Below are positions 29,001 to 39,231 of a DNA stretch of 64,000 nucleotides, piece after piece. The notes beneath the pieces were generated by a model. It ran no database searches, had not been told where the DNA came from, and worked only from the letters and a program-made list of their open reading frames with translations. The DNA is from Pyropia yezoensis (lineage: Eukaryota; Rhodophyta; Bangiophyceae; Bangiales; Bangiaceae): contig CM020620.1 in assembly GCA_009829735.1 (NCBI GenBank), positions 20,620,020-20,684,019 on the forward strand, in the 5' to 3' direction. The translations under genes were made by a program, and so were the position numbers. Within the stretch, counting starts at the first letter, position 1, and every line of letters starts with the position of its first letter.

Positions 29001-29317
29001 TGACGAGGGGTTGGCACATCTGGGGCACGCGTGTCAACTTCGTTCGGCTGTCTGCCCAGACCATCGAGAGAGCGCCGAGAGGGGGACGGGCGAGGCTGGT
29101 CAGGCGCTGCAGAACCAGGAGCAGACGCCGGTGCAAGGGCGTCGGGTGGACCTCGTGAGGTAGATGCAGATTCGCCCATGGTCGCGCCGCCAGGGCCAGC
29201 ACACGAGACCCCGTTCAGTCGGCATCGTTCAACCAAAATCTGCTTCGTCCCGTGAATCGGCAGCCCCCGGCGCTTCAATTCAGCTCGCATCTGCTTCACG
29301 GTCACACGAGAAGCCAT
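28949..29317 (-). CDS. SAP-domain ORF, short
   Basis: 122 residues starting MASRVTVKQM. Residues 7-35 fit the SAP motif (a short helix, RRGLPIHGTKQ, then VERCRL), which binds DNA, often scaffold or A/T-rich regions. The rest is Pro/Ala/Ser-rich with no domain. The frame overlaps the Harbinger fragment on the other strand, so the C-terminal part may be fortuitous. It may be the first exon of a truncated host or transposon gene; SAP domains occur in both. Confidence 0.4.
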   Translation of the reverse strand: MASRVTVKQMRAELKRRGLPIHGTKQILVERCRLNGVSCAGPGGATMGESASTSRGPPDALAPASAPGSAAPDQPRPSPSRRSLDGLGRQPNEVDTRAPDVPTPRQNGAAAPARSPHRQVPR

Positions 29318-29607
29318 GCTGGTCCGATCCGACTCAACGGAGTCGGCAGGAAGGTGGTGTGGGGCTTTGGTCAGGAACTATGTGTGTGTGGGTGGGCCGA
29401 GTGCTTCCGGGCGGAGTGGGGGTCGCTTCTGCGTCGGCGGCGGCGTGTGTCCAACGTAGTGAGTCTTCTGGTCGGAACGTCTGGGCGTGCCAGCCGATGC
29501 TGGACAATTTTCAATGGCAGCACCCTGGCCTGAGAGTTGTCTCGAGAAATTTCATTCCTGAACGCAATCGGATAGCTCCAAGTCTTGAGCTCCACAGTGT
29601 ATGCCGC

Positions 29608-29667
29608 GGTATACCGCGGTATAAACGTACGCGGCCTGGCCACGTATGTTTATACCGCGGTATACCG
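29608..29667. repeat. Large imperfect palindrome built on CCGCGGTATACCGCGG
   Basis: Left arm 29608-29634 and right arm 29641-29667 are inverted copies with few mismatches, separated by 6 bp. The left arm overlaps a 16-bp perfect palindrome (CCGCGGTATACCGCGG). The arrangement could be the fused ends of a small inverted-repeat transposon, or a cruciform-forming site. It lies 130 bp upstream of element C. Confidence 0.6.
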
Positions 29668-29796
29668 TCGGCACGGGCACAGCCAATCAGATCGGCGTTA
29701 TGCGTATATACCGTCACGCCGTTTGCAACTGCGAAAGGCCCTGATACCGGCCACTCGCACGTGCCGTCGCCACGCCCAGTTAAGAGGCACCCAGAG

Positions 29797-30265
29797 TGTG
29801 GCAGTATTGACCCCCAGGTAGGGGGGCAACACGTGCCATGCAAGGGGCGGCAGGCCACTAGCCTGATCCGTTCCTCCCCCTGCATTTGGGTCCATATTCC
29901 CTAAGTTTGGGATAGTTAGCTTAGTAGTAAATCCAACTTGGATTTGAGGGTTTTCTGCATTTATCGTCTTGAATTTTCGTGTGGCCCAGTGGGCAGGTGC
30001 TGGGGTGGGAGATTCTGAGTGGCGAGATTCTGAGTGGACCCTGGGGGGATAAGGGGAGGGACAGCGGGGCTTGGCCCTGCGTCCCCGTCCCGACCAAGAA
30101 ACTGTTGGACCACACACCATCCTCTTGTTTGTCCGTGGGGGGTTTGCCCCACAACAGGGACAGAGTGTGTGCGACTTGCACTTCTTCCGGTTCCCCCGAC
30201 ACGGGAGGCAGCCCTAGCACACCGCCCCAACTTGGGTGCCGTGTGTGCTAGTGGTTTTTGCCACA
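29797..30265 (+). repeat. Element C 5' LTR
   Basis: 469 bp, TGTGGCAGTATTGACC to TTTTTGCCACA. Differs from the 3' LTR at about two positions. Related to the solo LTR at 3060-3529. Confidence 0.95.
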
Positions 30266-30955
30266 TTTGGTGGAGGAGCAGGGGACAGAGGTAAACTTTA
30301 CCTCCGGGTGCACCCGGGTGTAGGGGGCCCTCTGTCTCAGAGGAACGGTGGTCTTAGACTGTGTCGTGTGGATCGTTAGCCAACACGGCTGGATCGGACC
30401 TCCCGACGTTCGGGAAACTCTCCGGTGACGACTTTACCCCGGCGCCTTTGAATACTGGCCAGACACAGGGTGTACCTGGGGTCGCGGAGGTGCTAGAGGC
30501 ACTCCAGCCAGCAGGGCCGTGGGTATCGGTGCGGGCGGTATGCCACCCCGACCCAGTCGGGTGTTCACCCTGAGGGTCTTTCTCGGACCGGTGGTTCGCA
30601 CTTCGGCCACCGGGTGGTACACTCAAAGGGAACGTCCCAAGGTGAGAGGACTGTCCCCGCGAGATCCACTCGGGTTGGATTCAACTTCGGCATAGAGCCG
30701 TCGCCAACTAGGCGGGTGGAGGACGGCGGACCTTCACTCGTCGGTGATGGGCTCGAGCCTGTGACACGGGTCGTAGCAAGTTGCTACCCCCGCCCCCCTC
30801 AAAGAAAGTATCTTTGATCGGGAGCCAAGTTCGGCTATATCGACCAACATGAGGGACCGGTAGTAGCGGCCACCCTCAACGCGGGCGCGAGTAGCGACCC
30901 GAGGTCCGGAAAGGAGAAGCACCAAGCCAAGTCGGCCGCCTCTCCTCGTCCCCAT
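30266..30955 (+). other. Element C leader: primer site, palindromes, gag-less spacer
   Basis: TGGTGGAGGAGCAGGGGA at 30268 is the primer binding site. Soon after follow two perfect inverted repeats, GAGGTAAA-C-TTTACCTC (30288-30304) and CCGGGTGCACCCGG (30304-30317). In retroviral leaders such elements serve RNA dimerisation or packaging; that role here is inference. The remaining 600 bp hold no gag-like ORF or zinc knuckle. Confidence 0.5.
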
Positions 30956-31951
30956 GTGAACATGGAGGGTGTTCCACCCAGGTTGAGGGTTCAAGTTGAA
31001 CGCCTTTTGGACCAATATCACAAGTTGTGGGATGGTCAATTGGGACTCATGAGAGCCACCCAACACCGGATCGAGTTGAAACCCGGTGTACCCCCTATAC
31101 GCCAACAACCGTATAGGGGAGGGCCCCGTTCAAGGGCCCTCGTCAAGGAGCGCTTCAACAAAACTATTGTTAGGCAGCTGCGCCACTATGTGAGTGAGCA
31201 TGTGAAAACGTGGGACCAATACATTTCTATTCTTACCACTGCCTACAATTCGCAGGTTCACTCATCTACCGGGGAAGTACCCCTCGCTTTTGTGACCCCC
31301 CGTCGCGTGCGGTCTATTGCTGTGCGGCGGTCGCTCCCAACTAGGGAGGATGATGGCAGCACGCATACTCCTACTGATAGTAAGGCGGAGCTCGCTGCTA
31401 GGCTTGAAAACCTCATCCCTAAAGTCAGGGCTGAGATGGACAAAGCACAAAAGCGCTACAAGCGTACCTTTGACACAAAGGTGCGCAATGCTAAACATGA
31501 CCCCGAGCAGGGTGACTGGGTGCTGGTACACTCGCACACCGCAACTGGGGGTAAGCTGGTATTCCAGACGAAGGGACCGTACCAGGTCCTTCGTACTGAT
31601 GGGCGGCGCTTCACCATCGAAAGTGACGATGAAGTCCGCACAGTGAACGGACAGGACGTGGTCAAAGTTGCACCACCGCCTGCAGGCGACCCAGCTTGGG
31701 CGCGTGCTTTGGAAGCGTGGCGCCTCCCCTCACTGCCTGCGGCCAAACAGGGCCCGCAGGAGTACGTGTTCGATAAGTTCATCGACCACGGATGGGATGA
31801 AGACCCTGACCGTCTCATGTTGAGGGTGCGTTGGTTTGGCTACAAAGCCAAGGATGATACGTGGGAGTATGTGGAGGACCTTCCCGCTGAGAAGGTCCGG
31901 GCGTACTGTGCCCGGAATGAGATAGACCCTAACAGCCCTCCCTCAACGTGA
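30956..31951 (+). pseudogene. pol: Element C Pol remnant (RT start fused to integrase end plus chromodomain)
   Basis: 331 residues in one open frame. Residues 1-62 match the region before and at the start of RT (HKLWDGQLGLMRATQHRIEL, then the PYRGGPRSRALVKE block). At about residue 63 the sequence jumps to RFNKTIVRQLRHYV, the integrase Glu block, and continues through the integrase C-terminal domain (GDWVLVHSH, GPYQVLRTDGRRF) to the chromodomain (LMLRVRWFGYKAKDDTWE). The RT catalytic core, RNase H, zinc domain and the two integrase Asp residues are gone. The junction keeps the frame. Whether the short protein is made or useful is unknown; it keeps the chromodomain intact. Confidence 0.9.
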
Positions 31952-32062
31952 GGGAAGGCCGAGCAACAGTGCCAAGAGAGTGCTTCAAGTCGAAGTGGTA
32001 CGCAGAGTAGCTTTTAACTACAGCCCTAACCCTCACACTCTCACAACAAAGGCAGCTGCCAA

Positions 32063-34006
32063 CTAGGCACGCATGCTAGACTCTCCCACTCCACGGCCCT
32101 CGCCCTCACGTGGAGGCGAGCGGCGAGACCCACGCCGATAACGGTCTCCACTCGTTGGAGGGGGCGGCGGCTCCAAGTCGGAACCGTCGCGCCCCTCACG
32201 GTCGCGCAAGTGGCGCCGACCGTGGCCACTCTTCTGCCTGGTCTTGCGCGCAAGTTTTCGACGCAGACGCTGGACAGACTCCGTCTCCGACGGGGTAGAG
32301 GACTCCGAAACGGAGTAAGACAACTCGTCTTCCGATACGGAAGGAGAGCGCCGCGAGTGTCGGCGACGACGGCGAGGAGGCGAGTATGCCCGGCTCGCGC
32401 GACGTTTGCCACGCCCAAGTGGGGCTGGCTGGGGCATAATAGCCCCAATGCGAGCCAACTCGGCTGTCATAAACTCCGCCACCGACTCGCAACTCGCGGT
32501 CGCCACTGCAGTACGAACGCGCTCCTCAAGTTGAGGAGTCTCGGAACTCTGTAGGGTTGTGGTCGACGCGGCCAACCAGGAAATGGTGCGCACCAACGTG
32601 GTGATCATCATCTCTGAGGTTAGAGGCGTGGGCGGCAACACCAACTTGGGGTATACCGTCAGGAGGGTGGCCCCCAAGTTGGGGGACACCGGGGTGGAAG
32701 ACTCCACGGCCACGCTGATCGGGATGTTCCCGTGAGGTTGGAAAGGAACAGGAGGAAGCGGAGGGGCCCGCCGAGGTGGCGGTACCCGGGTGTAACTGCG
32801 ACCCCGACTTGGGGCCCCCGCAGTGGGTTGAGTCATATGGTCATCATAGGACGGCACGGCGATAACTATGGGCTTGTCCGGGGGTGGCGCAGTGTGGCGA
32901 TCCACCCCCGGGGCATACGGGTAGTCCCCGATGCCCAACCCCTCTCGTAGGACCACACGGCCGTCGTGAAGTTCACGAGCGACCCACACGAACTGGCGAA
33001 GTGCGCCATCGTCCTTGGGCCCACGAGTGGGGCGGCGCAACTTGTGCTCAATGCTCTCCCACTCGATAAACTTATGGAGCCGGAGCATCTCCTCAAGTAG
33101 AGTGAGTTGTCCTGATGAGCACCCCTCAGCAACTAGCTGAGGGGTGAGCTGTTCCAAACCTTGGAGGAGCCGGAGGGGGAGATGCCAGAGCATCCCCCGC
33201 CGCTGAACACAGGACACCCAGGTCGACATGACCTCGAGGAGCCACTGGGTGGCCAACATGGCCCACACCAGGTGATCAGGGGCAGCCGTCAACATGACGG
33301 AGCCGAAGTGGTCAAGCAACCGTGGCAACAACGCCGGGAACCCGTAGGGGACCTCAACTTGAGGCCACCACTCGGGCTTCTTCGGATAGTACTGCTCCTT
33401 ACTGGCAACAGACTGTTGAGGAAACTTAAGTTGAGCCGAGGTCACCAAGTAGGGACCTCGCCGGAAGTCTTTCTCCATCCGCACATCAAAGTGATGAGTG
33501 TGTGGATCGGCCTCTTGGAGGTACGGTGGGCGAGTTGCCACAGCGTCCCACGTGAAGGTCGGCAAGTCGCCGGGACCCGGGATAGTTCCCCCGCGGTCCA
33601 CCATGGCCTTGGCACGCTGAACGTCCTCAACCTCCTCATCGTCCAGGAAGGCAAACTGGTCCGTCCTGAAGCCGGCAGGGAACCCGACCCTACGGGGATA
33701 CTTCTCCCGTAGGCGGTCCCATACCCGACCCATCGCTGCGCCAAGTCGGCCACAGCGAAGAACAGTCAACCCCTCCTCATAGAGAGGCCAAGCGGGGTAA
33801 AATCACCGCCCCAAGGCCTCACGCGGGACAACTTGTCCCGCCTCCGGGGGAGACCCGGCCGTCAACCCAAAGCCGGGTGACGCGGGAGTCCCGTCCCCCG
33901 GAGCGATCGCGGAGCCCCCGCCGGAAGTCCCGGCGGGTGCTGCCCCGTAGGAGGTGTCCTCCATGCGCTCGTCAAGAGAGTCCGTCTCCACTCCCGGAGT
34001 CGCCAT
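32063..34006 (-). CDS. Element C antisense ORF (aORF-C), one in-frame stop
   Basis: The main open frame is 33769-32063 (568 residues). The same frame continues upstream through a stop at 33801-33803 to MATPGVETDS at 34006. Upstream and downstream parts align with aORF-B in order: an N-terminal Pro/Ser region, PYLVTSAQLKFPQQSVASKE, QYYPKKPEWWPQVEVPYGF, ATQWLLEVMSTW, LWHLPLRLLQGLEQLTPQLV, and later a second block (EERVRTAVATASCESVAEFM). The C-terminus is Arg/Ser-rich (YSPPRRRRRHSRRSPS), suggesting RNA binding or nuclear location. The stop may be a mutation in this copy, or translation may start downstream of it. It takes up over a third of a much-reduced element. Confidence 0.6.
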
Positions 34007-34344
34007 GGCTCTCCCCAAGCTGGGGAGAGACGCTCTGGCTATCGCAGCACGAGACCCGCCTCGAGTTGAGGGGGACTCGGATCGTGGGTATACGGGTGGC
34101 CTCCCCAGCGTGGGGCGGCCCAGTGGAAGGTGAAGGGGAGGTGGTGGTGATGGTGAAGTGTGAACCGAGGAGAGCAAGCTGCCGAGTGGGCAAGCTTGAG
34201 GAGAGGGGCGGTCAACGTGACCGCCTCCACATCCGCGTTACGTACTCGATGGGGGACAGCAAGTCGCGCCCCCAACGCCGAGACGTGCGTTTACGCACCC
34301 CCTCACAGGGCCGACCGGGTCGGTCGGAACTGAGGAGAGGGGAG

Positions 34345-34813
34345 TGTGGCAGTATTGACCCCCAGGTAGGGGGGCAACACGTGCCATGCAAGGGGCGGCA
34401 GGCCACTAGCCTGATCCGTTCCTCCCCCTGCATTTGGGTCCATATTCCCTAAGTTTGGGATAGTTAGCTTAGTAGTAAATCCAACTTGGATTTGAGGGTT
34501 TTCTGCATTTATCGTCTTGAATTTTCGTGTGGCCCGGTGGGCAGGTGCTGGGGTGGGAGATTCTGAGTGGCGAGATTCTGAGTGGACCCTGGGGGGATAA
34601 GGGGAGGGACAGCGGGGCTTGGCCCTGCGTCCCCGTCCCGACCAAGAAACTGTTGGACCACACACCATCCTCTTGTTTGTCCGTGGGGGGTTTGCCCCAC
34701 AACAGGGACAGAGTGTGTGCGACTTGCACTTCTTCCGGTTCCCCCGACACGGGAGGCAGCCCTAGCACACCGCCCCAACTTGGGTGCCGTGTGTGCTCGT
34801 GGTTTTTGCCACA
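34345..34813 (+). repeat. Element C 3' LTR
   Basis: 469 bp. Preceded by the purine run GAGGAGAGGGGAG (34332-34344), the polypurine tract, and followed by the CAGAG duplication. Confidence 0.95.
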
Positions 34814-35490
34814 CAGAGCGGACATCTGGGTTTTCAAGAGAATATTGACGTCCCATTGGCCCATCTGGTGGGTGTCAGCATTGATCGGCCTTCCCCCGAC
34901 GTTCTTGACAATTGATTCTGATCCAGGCACGTGTTGTCAGCATCTGGCGTTGCTGGCCACAGAGAGTGTGGAAAGAGGCCAGGAAACAGTGACGTCATCT
35001 CCACTCTGTAGCTGCGGTGGCCATCCGGCACGACCCTTCCTCGCCCAAGTCGTCGCAACGCCCGCCTTGGCGTGCTGTGTCATCTCCCCCCCCGCGAGGC
35101 CGCTCCGAGTGGCTTCCAAATCGACACGCAGCACACTTAGACTAGCTCCCCGCCAGAATTCTCAGCGACAGCCGACCCCTGCACAGCGACCCCCCCTTTT
35201 CTCTCACCCCACCTCGGCCCCGTCCCCACCACACTGTCCCGCCCGCCCCCATCCCCCCTCTAATCCAGTAAAAAGGCAGCTACTGGGTCGAAATCCTCCT
35301 CATCCAGGTCATCGTTGCTCGAGCCAAACCCACCCACGAGAACACCCAGGGCCGCCAGGCCCGTGCCGTCATGGCCAAGCACAAAATCCATATCGTCGGC
35401 TGCTGGCGGAGGTTGGGGGGTGTGGCTGCCAGCCAGTCTGGCTTGATGGGCTCTGACGACGACAGCCGACTGGGCCACTTGCCCGCGGGC

Positions 35491-35689
35491 CTAAGCCAGC
35501 ATCTCGTCCAGCTCTTTCTCTCACCCCGCAATCGTCTGCCGCTGGCCCACCTTGTTTAGACGCAGTCGCTTGTCACCGGGTCTCGTTGCGACGTGCGAGC
35601 CGGCTGATGACCGCCGGTGCTGCCCATTGTCCAATTCCGCATCAGCGGCCGGCTGGCGCTCCAGCGCAGCCTGGAGCATAAATCGTCTG
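35491..35689 (-). pseudogene. Family X transposase-like gene, C-terminal end (copy 2)
   Basis: On the minus strand a short coding-like stretch reads CRRFMLQAALERQPAADAEL and SHVATRPGDKRLRLNKVGQR, aligning with copy 1 (SCRQFVQLSAIVGSPTD, ARLATRPDDKRTR). An in-frame TGA then precedes EKELDEMLA and a final stop at 35491. It continues the gene that is interrupted at 39232, because the missing part of copy 2 is just this segment and the 3.5 kb between are bounded by inverted repeats. Downstream, minus-strand 35478-35260 holds an acidic reading frame (DDLDEEDFDPVAAFLLD) of unknown meaning. Confidence 0.5.
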
Positions 35690-38600
35690 CATCGTCGGCG
35701 ACCGGAACCACTGTATTTCACTGCATTTTTTCCTGTATTTCAACGCCTGTTTGAAATGCAGTAGACACAGGCAGATGCTTGCAACTCAGGCACCGAAAAA
35801 GGGCAGCAAGAATGGTGTGATGCACCATACACCACGTGCATTGCATCCCGTAACACACCTCAATGCAAGCTAGATTGCAGTGTGAAACACATAGAGTTGA
35901 ATAGGCCACTACAGTGCGTATGCGGCACAGTCCGGATGACGCCGGATGACGGCCCCTTTTATTCCGGTCCTTGTGGAATCGCTCATCCATTGTTGTTCAC
36001 TTTAGTAGTTACTCAGCACCTTCTCAAAGCATTTGGACACGTATTACAGAGGCGGGCCACGTGGAGCTGCCTGATCAGGTGAATAGACACAGGCACAGAC
36101 ACACACCAGAGACAGACACAGTCACAGCCACTTGCCGCATCGACGTCAATGCCTCGCCGCAGTGTCTGCGCCGCCCCAGACACCCGCCGTCCCTGACACA
36201 GTGGGCAGACACACCGTTCAACGGATCCGGCCAGACACTCCGCACGCCTGCTGCTGCTCCCACGCGCGGCCGCCTGTACTCGCCGTCACCCGACGCACAC
36301 AACTACGCCCGCGGCCTCCCGCCCACATGTCCTCCCGTACCACAGCAGACGCATCCACCCGCCGACGCACCCACCTAAGTCAGCATAGCAGCTGCGTCCG
36401 GCTGATCCATCCACACGCACTACTCACGGCATACTCTGCGCATACCTGATGGGTACACAGAAAGACCAAGGGGAGGAGGGAGAGAGCGCCGGGGGGTGGG
36501 AAATCGCGTGGAGGGGAGCCGGGAAGCCGGGGGCGAAAGGGAAGGGAAGAGAGGACACCAGCGCGGAAAGGATCACATTGAGAAGGAACTGCGAAAGGTA
36601 CGTAGCGGGCAACAAATTCGTGAATATCAAAAACATGCAGGTAATTGCAAGCCAGCGCAACGCACATGCAGGGAAATGCAAGCCAATGTAGCGCATGACA
36701 TGGAACTGTCCATGTATGGCACCCCCATGAGTATCGTCTTCCTACCGCCACCAGCACGGCAACTGCCACCCTACAACACGCCCTCTCGTACCACCGCGCG
36801 AGCAGCCCTCCGCGCACACACCCACGTACATCACCAGAGCAGCTCCGTCCAGCCGATCCACCCACATGCACCACCCATGGCATCCTTCGCACAAACCTGA
36901 GTGATGGATAGAGAAGAGTAAGCGGAAAAGCAAGAGCGTGGGTGCGGCGAAGCGGGAGAGGCGATGAAGGGAAGCGGGGGGGGTGCGGGGGGTGGAAAGG
37001 GAAGGGAGGACGCCAGCTCGACAAGAAAAAGATCCAGAAGAACCCTGCGAAAGGTGCGTAGCGAGTAGAAAACCGGTGACTATGCAAGATAGTGCTGATA
37101 ATTGCAAGCCTGCGCAACGCACATGCAGGGAAATGCAAGCCAATGTAGCGCATGACATGGAACTGTGCATGTATGGCACCCCCATGAGTATCGTCTTCCT
37201 ACCGCCACCAGCACGGCAACTGCCACCCTACAACACGCCCTCTCGTACCACCGCGCGAGCAGCCCCCCGCGCACACACCCACGTACATCACCAGAGCAGC
37301 TCCGTCCAGCCGATCCACCCGCATGCACCACCCATGGCATCCTCCGCACATACCTGAGTGGTGGACAAGAAGAGCAAGCGGAAAAGGAAGAGCGTGGGTA
37401 CGGGGAAGCGGGAAAGGAGATGAAGGGAAGCGTGGGGGGCGCGAGGGGTGGAGAGGGGGGGGGGTGGGGGGGGGGGCATGGGTGCGAGGAAGTGGGAGCG
37501 GAAATGGAGAGAAGGGGGGCGCGGGGGGTGGAGACGGGGGGGGGTGGGGGGGGAGCAGGAAAGGAACGGGACACGACACGGTGGGAGAAGGGGCAGTCCG
37601 GGAGAGCGCTTGCAGGGGATGGAGGAGAGTACGAGCGGGGCGTGGAGGGGGGCGTGAGGTGGAGGCAAGGCTGTGGGTGGAGGGGGAAATGTGTGGCAAG
37701 CCCGGTTCGTGCTCCACACGCATCCAATGGCGTGCGGTCTCCACCGCAGCGACGGTAGCCACTAGTTCATTCATTGGACGCCAATTGGTGGTGGCGGATT
37801 GTGCTGATTGGTCAAGCAAAGAATCTTCATATGGAGCACGCCCGTGCAAGGATCTGCCCACTCTGTTCAGATTCTGTGAGAGTTCAACAAAAGATCCTGT
37901 ACTTGCGCACACGGAAAATTCAAATACTGACGAAAACGTACCTGAAGCATCCCCAATTTTGGAGTGCTCGAGCATTCTAACGTAAGTCAGCAAGAGAACA
38001 TGCGGAAATGCAACGCTTTCAAAATATACCATCACATCGACCAACCAGAACGCGATGGTGCCCCTATGCAAATTCACAATAGCGGTGTCGAATGAGACTT
38101 ATCATGAACAATTAAGGTTTACTATCTTTCTCGAGAAGAAATCCGAAGTGAGACCGATTTGGTAGCTTGTCAGTCCTCCATGCCCCTGCGGGATATTTTT
38201 TTACGTCGCAGTAGCTTGCCCGGGAGCCGGGGACCACGCTGTCGAATGAGCCCAGCGTCCTGCTCCCGTGGTCATTCGTCCTCCCGAACAAGTTCCAAGA
38301 GCTGAATTGATGTATTGAGAGCCCTTCTTGGAGGGGAGGTCAACATGAGCAATTGGGAGGGCTGGGGGTGCGCGGGGGGGCGGGGAGGCAGAGAGCTTCC
38401 GGAGCTGCGATTGACTAGGATTTGAGGAGTCCGATGAGAATTCTGGGAAAGAGGGGTGGGGATTGCTCAGGACATGGCAAGGAGAGGCGATTCGGTGAAA
38501 TCTTCAATCATGGACACGCAGACGTACAGGCTCTTGCTCTTCGCTGACTGCACGAAGTCGACTGTCCTCTGACTTGGGCCCAGAAGGCACCGTGCCCCTC

Positions 38601-39231
38601 CCCAAGGACGATTCTCGGGAGGTGCTTCGCGTGGTGATGTGGGAGGGGTGCGAGCCGGGAACTGGATCATCACTTGTGGAGGATCTTGGTGCGATTTAAG
38701 ACAAGCTGAGTCCAGAATCAGTTCACTGGCGTCGGTAGATGCGCAAATGAGCATGTTCAGGAGGGAATGCCAGAAAGTAGCCTGCGTGAATGGAGGCTCG
38801 GGCGAGGCTGTGTGGTCAATCAGATGTCCTAAAACGTCCGGACCGCGCGATCTGGTCGGGTCGGAAGAATTGGTGGACTCTTCAGCGATGTATTTCGAAC
38901 GAAGACGACACTGGCGGCCGGGCGTGTAGGCGTGGAGAACGAAAGGTCGATGTTTCGTCGTCCGTGACTCGACCAGCTTGTCCGATGCGACTGTCGGAGT
39001 CGCGATGGCCAGTGTGTGAGGAGCGGTGATGTGCATGAGGGATCTGTGTTGCAGGAAAATACGAGAAGATGTGGCGATACACAAGTCATGACATGTATTG
39101 CAGTGGTGCTCTTTTTTCATCAGTGGACGGTCTTCGCGTGATGTTGCAGTACGTTGCAGTGGAAAATTGTAAAATACAACGCCATGCAGTGTGTGTGATT
39201 GAGCTGCAAGTGGTTCCGGTCGCCGACGATG
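35690..39231. mobile_element. 3.5-kb insertion with 23-bp perfect terminal inverted repeats
   Basis: The left end starts CATCGTCGGCGACCGGAACC (35690-35712, 23 bp) and the right end is its exact inverse (39209-39231). Family X copy 2 coding sequence stops at one side and resumes at the other, so the segment looks inserted. It contains a 457-bp tandem repeat array, purine-rich stretches and a less GC-rich region (37.7-39.2 kb), but no transposase I recognise, so it would be a non-autonomous DNA transposon. A 352-codon minus-strand frame, 39525-38467, crosses the right end; most of it lies in the lower-GC part and may or may not be coding. No clear target duplication was found. Confidence 0.5.
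36300..37570. repeat. Tandem repeat array, about 457-bp unit, nearly three copies
   Basis: The block GCGCAACGCACATGCAGGG starts at 36655 and again at 37112, a period of 457 bp, and the following 250 bp are almost identical (for example GAGTATCGTCTTCCTACCGC in both). A more diverged partial unit precedes them (36300-36450). The last unit fades into purine-rich sequence with G runs (37420-37560). Large tandem units within a transposon-like segment could be sub-terminal repeats bound by a transposase, or a young satellite. Confidence 0.75.

Larger units (their letters stand above)
29797..34813 (+). mobile_element. Element C: non-autonomous chromovirus derivative
   Basis: 5017 bp with 469-bp LTRs, TGTGGCA...TGCCACA ends and a perfect 5-bp target duplication CAGAG (29792-29796, 34814-34818). 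The LTRs differ at about two positions by eye, so it moved recently. It has no gag. Its pol frame joins the beginning of RT directly to the integrase C-terminus and chromodomain, and an antisense ORF fills much of the 3' half. Having no RT or integrase core, it must have been mobilised by enzymes of a related element. The target was intergenic or repeat sequence. Confidence 0.95.

Noticed and set aside
37080-38077. Overlapping 200-290-codon minus-strand frames across the tandem repeat
   Set aside because: Pro-rich translation of purine-rich tandem units, repeated with the units; no protein-level features.
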